From: Cristatella mucedo
Taxonomy: Eukaryota > Bryozoa > Phylactolaemata > Cristatellidae
Assembly: GCA_009760855.2 (NCBI GenBank)
Contig: WPIO01000087.1
Coordinates: forward strand, 22,501 to 86,500
Direction of reading: 5' to 3'
Length of the DNA stretch: 64,000 nt
Shown one piece after another: positions 57,220-64,000 of this stretch. The notes below the pieces were generated by a model. That model saw only the letters and a list, made by a program, of their open reading frames with translations. It was not told the DNA's origin and ran no database searches. Each line of letters starts with the position of its first letter. The first letter of the stretch is position 1. Position numbers and translations under genes: made by a program.

Positions 57220-58206
57220 GTGTGGACCTGGATGCAAGGTATTTCGTAGATGCAGAAACAAGGTATTCGCAACTACTGAACTTGTTCGACGGCATGTAAT
57301 AATAAAGTCATGCCTTCGTGGGGCTCCTGAACTGGTGAGTCGGAATGGTGTGATGTGATAGCTACGACACATTTAATGAGGTAACGGCCTATTGAGCAGA
57401 TGTTTTAAGAGATATCAATAGCTGTTTATCAAACGTCTTCAGTAGGGCCTCAATTATGCATGCACCGAACGTATCTGTGGTACTCTAGTATAATCGGCAC
57501 CACATTCTTGACGGTATTAACCTCCAAGCTATATTACCTGTCTGTGGAACTTGAAAGTAGCCATATAGAAAACAGTCATTTAAGTGCAAGACACCTAGAT
57601 TGCATGACTGACTCTGCAGAACATATGCGTTCATTTCAGAAGTTTCGCATTATATAACTTTAAAGATTCACAACAACACCAGCAATAATAACCACAGCAG
57701 ATTTAACAATAAATGAGTTGTCTACCCTGAAGGCTATATCCCTGAAGGGCACTGCTATCATCCCAAGACAAGCGTGGAAAACGACAGTAGCAATAGCCTG
57801 ATGGGGGTCATAAATAAGAAAGTAACACGAGCTTTTAAAATAAAAATTCCGGGATTCTTTTGGATTGTACCATGACTGTGATGAACCACTTGGTTGTATA
57901 TAATTTGCTCTATATAATTTCTTCGCAAAAAAGGTGTAGCCGTTAATGACACCCAGTAAATCGTCACCTGCATAGTCCAACTTTTTATTTGGGTGAAACA
58001 ATCTCTGTGTTAAGGATTCGAATCAAACAGTCAGATCAGTTAGGTCAACGAAATCATGGAACAGTCGCGAGGTTCAACTATATGCACTAATATCTGTATA
58101 CCACTCAGAATGATTAATATGATTACTTACTGATGGAGAGTTACTTTGTGTGCTCACAAAGCAGATCAAAACCAATCAGACCTATGCTAACCAGTGACTA
58201 GCCACC
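57220..58206 (-). pseudogene. Gene Y copy 4
   Basis: Collinear with copy 3. At the codon where copy 3 has TAG, this copy has TGG (VTIYWVSLTAT, about 57,955-57,935), so that stop is not shared. Small insertions break exons 1, 2 and 4. Whether these are mutations or assembly errors cannot be told here. Exon 3 retains its CTGCAG acceptor context and GVLHLND-type codons. Confidence 0.5.
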
Positions 58207-58379
58207 ACAGCCTCCTTCTGTTTCGCAGGTGATGGCGCACCGAGAGTAGAATGTGGAGCCTATTTGCTCGTCTAGTGACTAGTCATTTTGCAAGAGACCA
58301 CAGCCGGGACTTTGGGCAGACGCTCTAGCGGATATGCCGATCTAGCTGATTTCGAGTATGCTTTCCTACTTTTGCGTAG

Positions 58380-58584
58380 CACTGGACTTCTCCTTAGTTA
58401 GTAATTTAGTTTTGTCTTCATTCAGATGTCTGCGATGCATGCTAACGGCAACGGAGCTGTGAGAAAGAGAGGGGCGTGTGAGAATGGGGGTGTGTAAAGA
58501 GAGAGGAGAGAGAGAGGAGTGTGAGTGAGAGTGAGTGAGAGAGAGAGAGAAGTGAGAGAGAGAGAGAGGAGAAAGAGAGAAGTG

Positions 58585-58616
<32 letters not shown>

Positions 58617-58850
58617 AAGTTTTGAGAGGAAATGCATGGAAGGTAGAAAAGCATAAAAGCGCTGGCCAAGTTGCCTCGTTTGTCCACGTATACGTGATAT
58701 GCTAGATTGTGCTTGGCGATTATTTCGGTGAAATTTGGGTTCTGCATTGCAAAATAAAGGTGGCCTAAAATAGCTTGATGGAGAGGCTCCTGCCTGACCA
58801 AGGTCAAAGTGACTGTCCTGTACTTGATAACTGATGTTATGGGCTCGGGT
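58380..58850 (-). mobile_element. LINE RT fragment with GA-rich expansion, unit 4
   Basis: Collinear with 43,480-43,890 (NPNFTEIIAKHNLAYHVYVD on the minus strand). The GA tract (58,480-58,620) is more interrupted here, with GAGTGAGA variants. Confidence 0.7.
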
Positions 58851-59168
58851 GAGTGCCATAGGTGAGCACCAGAATAGATTAAGCTCTCTGAGGACACAAC
58901 AGAAGTGAATTAAATGTATCTATGTCTAGGCGTGTTTGACTAATGTACATGTTCTTTGTGACTTGTGCCACCTGAAAGCTCTGCCGTTCGCAACGGCTAC
59001 ATGTATTTACAGTGAATAACACTGATGGTTTAAACTAGCAATTATGTGAAGGAACTTAAATGCGATGGAAGTTCTTTGGTGCTTAAGATAAAACGCACTC
59101 TTTCTACTTGGAGGCCGTTTCCATATTTATTATAACCAATACAACATACAGCAAGTCTCTCTGAGAGG

Positions 59169-59441
59169 TCAGGCTTTGGTGGCTAAGACCTTTGTCAATA
59201 ACTTCAGGAGATCAAGCTTGCTGGTCTTGTGAGGGAAGAAGATTTTCTTAGCTTTGAGAATAGCTCGGAGCTTGGCTGGTAATTTGAGTCCTTTGTGATG
59301 TTTGCGATTCAAATTCGGTAAGCGTTGCTCCTCCAGCTCATCGAAGTCGTTTCCATCTTCTTTTACAAATACAAGTACACAGGAAGTGAGCTGCCATTTG
59401 ATACTGCAAGCCTGGTAATTAGATATCTGATTTCCGTCCAG
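59169..59441 (-). CDS. Gene X terminal exon, copy 4
   Basis: Ninety open codons, the same length as copy 3. It differs by a few substitutions (for example LDGN for LHGN and FVKED for FAEED) and no indel. It lies in the clean part of unit 4, so the differences look real and show that unit 4 is a distinct paralogue or haplotype. The acceptor position again reads AA. The upstream exons are noisy. Confidence 0.45.
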   Translation of the reverse strand: MDGNQISNYQACSIKWQLTSCVLVFVKEDGNDFDELEEQRLPNLNRKHHKGLKLPAKLRAILKAKKIFFPHKTSKLDLLKLLTKVLATKA

Positions 59442-60529
59442 TTATGCAGAAAACCGATAAGCCTGCACTTTTTTCATGCGCTCTATAAGTTCCTCTGATG
59501 CTCGAAAACCATTACAGCCTAATATCTGATAGAGACGTGCTTTGACACTAAAAAATAGCAAATTGTCATTGCAGCTTTTTTGGGGAGCTTCCAAGCTCGG
59601 AAGAAGCTATCCGAGTAAAGTTTTTTTTTACAAAGATTTTTTTCCTAAAAAACTTTACGAAGTCCACGATAGCCCTAAAACTTAAATAATTAATTGTATA
59701 TTGCCACACGTCGCGCTACACGAGCTATACAGCTTGAAAATAGAAGCCGTTGTGATGACTGAGTCAGTCAAATAAGGGGTGTTTGTAATTATGTCAACAC
59801 GAGTAATGCAAGGATTCTGTTATTCTCTATCTATCACTTTTGAATTTCGCAGAGTAAGGCTATCTGTGATAGTGACAACTGAAAATTGTATTTTGGCTTC
59901 TAATTTAGATGCCATCGCCAAACAACCTGCATTCTTAGCTGTGTTGTTGCTACAGTAGGTGCCTGTGGCGGGTGCCTAGCAGTAAAGCGTTCGATGCTTA
60001 GAGCATGTCCAGTGAATGTTGGTTGCATCTTGTCTGTAAGAGGCTTTCTATTGCTTGTAAATAGTGAGAAAACATTTATGAAGCGACTGTATATTTGCTC
60101 CGCTTCAGAAACCGTTTAATTTTGTCATGGTTGGCATTTCCTTTTGCTGAGCTGTGGCAAACTCATTTCCCTAACACCGTACGTAACGAAGTTTGAATCT
60201 GTTATTGACCCAGCCACCACCATTGATCAATCTGCTTTTACTTTTTCGTCTTGGCAGTTACCAATATATATGTATGTTTACAGTTATCAATAGATGTGTA
60301 TGTTTTGTAAATTGCACCAGTTCAGTTCCAAACTGTCGACCGAACGTTGCCTATTAGTTTTACATGCCAGATGGTCGACAGTTTTTTTGTTAAGTAGCCC
60401 TTCGTGTCTTTCCAAAGTAGATACAGCTTAGCGACCGCCCTTTACTGTAAATTTTCCGCTTGACGTATTTTTTTTATTCGCCACGCTTGTCGAGCGCAAT
60501 TGCTGAATCAGCCCATGCATGCGGGGAAC

Positions 60530-63400
60530 AACTGTCGATGTCAGCCAATCGATTCTAGAAAAGGCTGTCTAGGACCTGGAAAACAATGTCGAATTATAGA
60601 TCAGAGAAATTCAAAGCTGCTGATGTCTACGATCGATCGTATCCTAAACCAAGTCTGGTGGCTGCTTACCTATTGATGCTTGCGTGCTACCATAGCAGAT
60701 AGCTTATCTAGCTTCTTTTTCAACAATATATGTAAGCTTAAAGAAGTACATCCTTACGGTGGCAGCATCGCCCCTGAAATCTCGTGCCTCACTTTCATGC
60801 AGCCCAACTTCAATGTCGACATTCAACGAGGCCAGGAGTGACCTCATCCTGAAGTTACTATTCCAATTACAAAATGACAACTAGTATCTGGACACTATTT
60901 TCCCACTGGTCCCTTCTCCAACGATGTTAGATCTGCTGCAAGCAAAGCAATATCGAACATTGTAAATTACATCGACACCCTTTAAGTTATTTTTGCTAGC
61001 ACCCTGGAAAGCAACTCGTGTCCCCCCCCTCCACTACTCAAGAAGACACGGGTAGAGACCGAGCTAAATCAAGCAAGCCAAGAAGGAGGCAGGGGGGGCA
61101 GCAAGCCATGCCACGGACCATTTTCAGTAATTACTGAATTCCCGTAATTTTCAGTATTAAAAATCGAGTTCTTTTGAGAGCCTCTTGGTCTTTGTCGGGG
61201 CACCACACTGGGGACCTGCATTGCAATAGTTCACTCCAGTTGAGGAGAACGGATTAAAATCATCTGAAATTGACCGCTTAAAGTGAGGGTGTAATTAGAT
61301 GACAACTTCTCTTTGATCGGGCTCTTTTTATAGCTTCACGGAGTTACCAACACAAGACAAGACACAAACCACACACACTCACTCACGCTCATCACACGCA
61401 CACATAAAAACCATACAAACACACACGCCCACTTATCAGCTCTCTCTTTCTCTCTCTCTTTCGATCTCTGTTCCCAGCCCTCTCTCCTCTCTCTCTCTCT
61501 CTCCTTTCTCTTTCTCAATGGGCAACTAGCCATTGCCAGGCACAGTCCCCTCAGTTTTTGCACTCTAGATGCGGATGACAGCTAGTTGTAAGAATTTCTT
61601 CGATCACTCTTGACCCCTCTCGTACGTTACATTTCCTCAACTCCCCTTAGCCTTGCCCCGTTAGGAGTGAGCTGAAATGAGCGGCCCGGATGTGGCAACT
61701 AATCCTAAGTTTTATCGATACTAAATTGTTTACATGTTGAATGCAACCTAATAGTTATGGGCAAAAACCAAGAGAGTGGAATTCCGGGATGAATAATAGA
61801 AAACCTGATGTGACCCTGAAAAGGCCTCACGTCACACAAGCGACAGAACGCTGACACCGAGTTTTTTTTGTGGGCTTTTTTTCAAACTCGGGTTGGGTCA
61901 GCTTATTGTTTTTTTTTTGCACTGCTACAACACTCAGAAGTTGTAACCTTTGTAAAGCATCTCAAATGCACTGCCACAAAATATCAGCAAGCCGGCTCCC
62001 CCTGCCAGTTTGAAAGCTTCGCCGTGTTGGCAACTCAATGCTGGCCTGGAAACCGAAGCCCCTCCGCCCCGTTCCCCGCGTCAACGTGGGGCAAGAATCC
62101 CTCATGTAACCGAAGCAGAGCCCCCCACCACTCACTCAAGATAAACGACCGCCAGACGCTCAAAGTAGTCCCCCTTCCGGCCCACCTAACTATAATTTAA
62201 TCCGCAGTAACAATATTGGGTTCCCCCTAGTTCCAAAGGGACCTGTTTATAAGTCGCGTCAAGTGTGAGCTCCACATTCAAGTTGTGGGCAAACTTTTCA
62301 GCCTACATAAACCTTTGCCCCCCACTTGTTTTAACCAGGGTATCTCATCTTGTGCTTGGGATCCATGCATTTGTGGCATCTCGTTCCCCCCCTCGAATTT
62401 ATTGTATGACTAAAAGCTTAGTTATGGTGATACTAAAGGTTGGTCTTCCAGACCTTGTGCATTGGAGGTGCTTTTTCCAGAAGGTGCAAAAGCAGTGCTG
62501 CCAGCTTGGGTGTCTTCAGAGGAACGTTACAATTGCCCCACGTCCACCAACCAAGTCTTTCCGCAACCTGCACACACTTGGCCCTTTTTTTCAATGAAAG
62601 TTAATGCCCTTACAACTTCCAGTGAAAAGTCACTCAACACTCTAGCCTTTCTCCAACTATTGTTACTTATGCCACGAGATTACTTAACCGTAACCGCGCA
62701 AACGATTGCCCCTTCCTTTTGCAGAAAAATTGTCCCCAGCGCCCTTGAAAGGGACCCAGATTGAGTAGTCGGAATGGGCCGCTTTTTGTAATAAATGTAT
62801 AATTTATTGGTGAAATTTTTAATCAGGTTTTTTTACTATATCAAAATCTACTGCCCGTCCACAGTTAAAAAACCCAGGCTTAAATAACAATCGTACCACT
62901 GCTTAGTTTTGGCCGAATAGTAATCATTAACTTACACTATGGTGTGTACATTAGATCGAAAGATAGCGCCCTTTGGACAACCGTGCCCATTTATTTTCCA
63001 AATAAATCTTCCTGAAGCCAAAGGAACCAAGCACTCCCCACAAGCAGCATGACCTCCCTTTGACTGCATTTTCCCTAAAAGAAGCTAAAACGCGTCTATT
63101 TCTCGGAGCAGTTTGTCGGTTCGTGGAATTTCCCCAACGCCACCGAGCCAATTCTTGCAACTCACTGCTTAACGTTGCATCCTACCAGCAGTTGGTGCGA
63201 TCGAGTCGATCTCGAACTTCTGCAAGCTGGTGCAAAAAAACTCGCGGCCAGCCTGCTAGGCTTTGTCTGTCGTGAGCGTTGCAGTTGCCACGTTACAAAC
63301 ACTTCCCTAGCCATTATCCATCATGCAAAAGACTGGCTTACCAGTCCCCCCTCAGAGCGAGCGGATCGGACTTCGACGGTTTCGTCAAGGTATCTATCTG
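60530..63400 (+). mobile_element. Old LINE, unit 4 copy, very noisy
   Basis: Collinear with 45,560-47,930, including the CA/CT microsatellite (61,350-61,520). Homopolymer insertions (for example GTCCCCCCCCTCC and TTTTTTTTGTGGG) interrupt every few dozen bases. No frame is usable. Confidence 0.7.
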
Positions 63401-64000
63401 CCTCTGCATCTGCGTGGTTCAGGTCCTATCTCAGTGGGAGACTCCAGAGTAATTGACGTTATGAATGGCGGTAGTACAACAATTATCATCTGAAGTATCC
63501 CGGATAAATATGATGAGTACACCCAGAGGTTTTCAGTGCTTAGGGGTCCCGGTGGTCTTTTTTTCACGGTTTTTATACACTCTGCCCTCCTTAGCCCGAT
63601 TGTGATAGCGTAAAGGACAAATCCTTAGTGCTTTCACATTCTTATGGGATGGATGACCTCAACACCAGTTGTACCTTTGCTTTTTTGAATCCATCCCAGC
63701 CCTCCCTCGAGCAACAACGAACCTCCAATTTCCAGCCTTCTCTCATGCTTCTCACTAGCTGCCATGCATTGATTGACCTCCGCCCACATGGATGGCGAGC
63801 ATATAATTTTTCTAAAACGTAAATGATGACAAAAAACTAACTTACTAAGTTTTGGGCCAACCCAGTGTGGATTTCCAGAGAGTTGGAAATGGCTGACTCT
63901 CAAAATTGGCTCTGCCGGAATATCTCCAGTTGAATCAGCTCGAAATCTAGGTGTCATTTTCCAAAGCGACCTCTCGTTTTTTTTTGGACGACCAATTATA
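63401..64000 (+). mobile_element. LINE RT segment at the window edge, noisy
   Basis: Starts WFRSYLSGRLQS-like as at 47,945 and runs through a garbled YADD region to SARNLGVIFQSDLS-like sequence at the end. Collinear with 47,940-48,420 and heavily indel-bearing. It continues beyond the window. Confidence 0.75.

Larger units (their letters stand above)
53927..64000 (-). repeat. Tandem unit, copy 4, with dense indel noise
   Basis: 53,927-54,840 matches 32,185-32,993 (unit 2). 54,842-63,960 matches 39,872-48,420 (unit 3) in unbroken order, including SINE, gene Y, gene X and LINEs. Extra bases, mostly homopolymer extensions and short insertions, accumulate here. They are scarce at 56,150-56,300 and 58,680-59,460 and very dense after 60,100. 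The window ends inside a LINE. No reading frame in the noisy parts can be trusted. Confidence 0.85.

Noticed and set aside
53927-64000. Rapid functional divergence of unit 4
   Set aside because: The differences from unit 3 are mainly homopolymer and short-insertion noise. Sequencing error explains them better than biology.

Overview
This is repeat-rich DNA from the nuclear genome of an animal, most likely an invertebrate. The evidence is spliced exons, long CA/CT/GT microsatellites, tRNA-derived SINEs, a solo LTR, a pogo/Tigger-type transposase relic, and many fragments of one LINE family. The LINE has an L2/CR1-like layout: APE endonuclease, reverse transcriptase with a YADD motif, a 3' hairpin and an (ATT)n tail. 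Nothing indicates a bacterium or a cellular operon. I cannot name the species from sequence alone.

Layout. (1) 1-4,362: the 5' half of a short-chain dehydrogenase/reductase (SDR) gene on the minus strand. It has two exons joined by an apparent GC-AG intron, which holds an antisense-oriented LINE fragment ending 22 bp before the splice acceptor. (2) 4,870-6,024: a decayed Tigger transposase C-terminus and a decayed copy of an unrecognised gene, called X here. (3) 6,740-8,078: a solo LTR with a perfect 4-bp target duplication. (4) 8,083-13,655: a mosaic of LINE and SINE fragments. (5) 13,680-27,815: two old, diverged copies of a gene-bearing unit, split by nested LINEs. (6) 28,560-31,848: the longest LINE copy (APE to 3' end), heavily mutated, with a scrambled 3' end. 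(7) 31,850-49,930: two younger tandem copies of the unit, whose left ends lie 6.9 kb apart. (8) 49,931-53,220: mostly single-copy DNA containing one isolated signal-peptide exon with a perfect splice donor. (9) 53,222-64,000: a fourth copy of the unit. It is full of homopolymer-type indels and looks like poorly polished long-read assembly.

The main biological signal is the tandem unit. On the minus strand each unit carries remains of two small multi-exon genes that I do not recognise. Gene Y encodes a predicted secreted, cysteine-containing protein of about 170 residues: a 24-codon signal exon ending in GTAAGT, then exons of about 262, 74 and 111 nt whose splice phases agree (0, 1, 0). Gene X ends in a Lys/Leu-rich exon that stays open for 82-90 codons in three copies. 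No copy of gene Y is intact as assembled: each has lost its start, a splice site or its frame. A working copy may lie outside the window.

All alignments between copies were made by eye, so boundaries of decayed elements are approximate to tens of bases.
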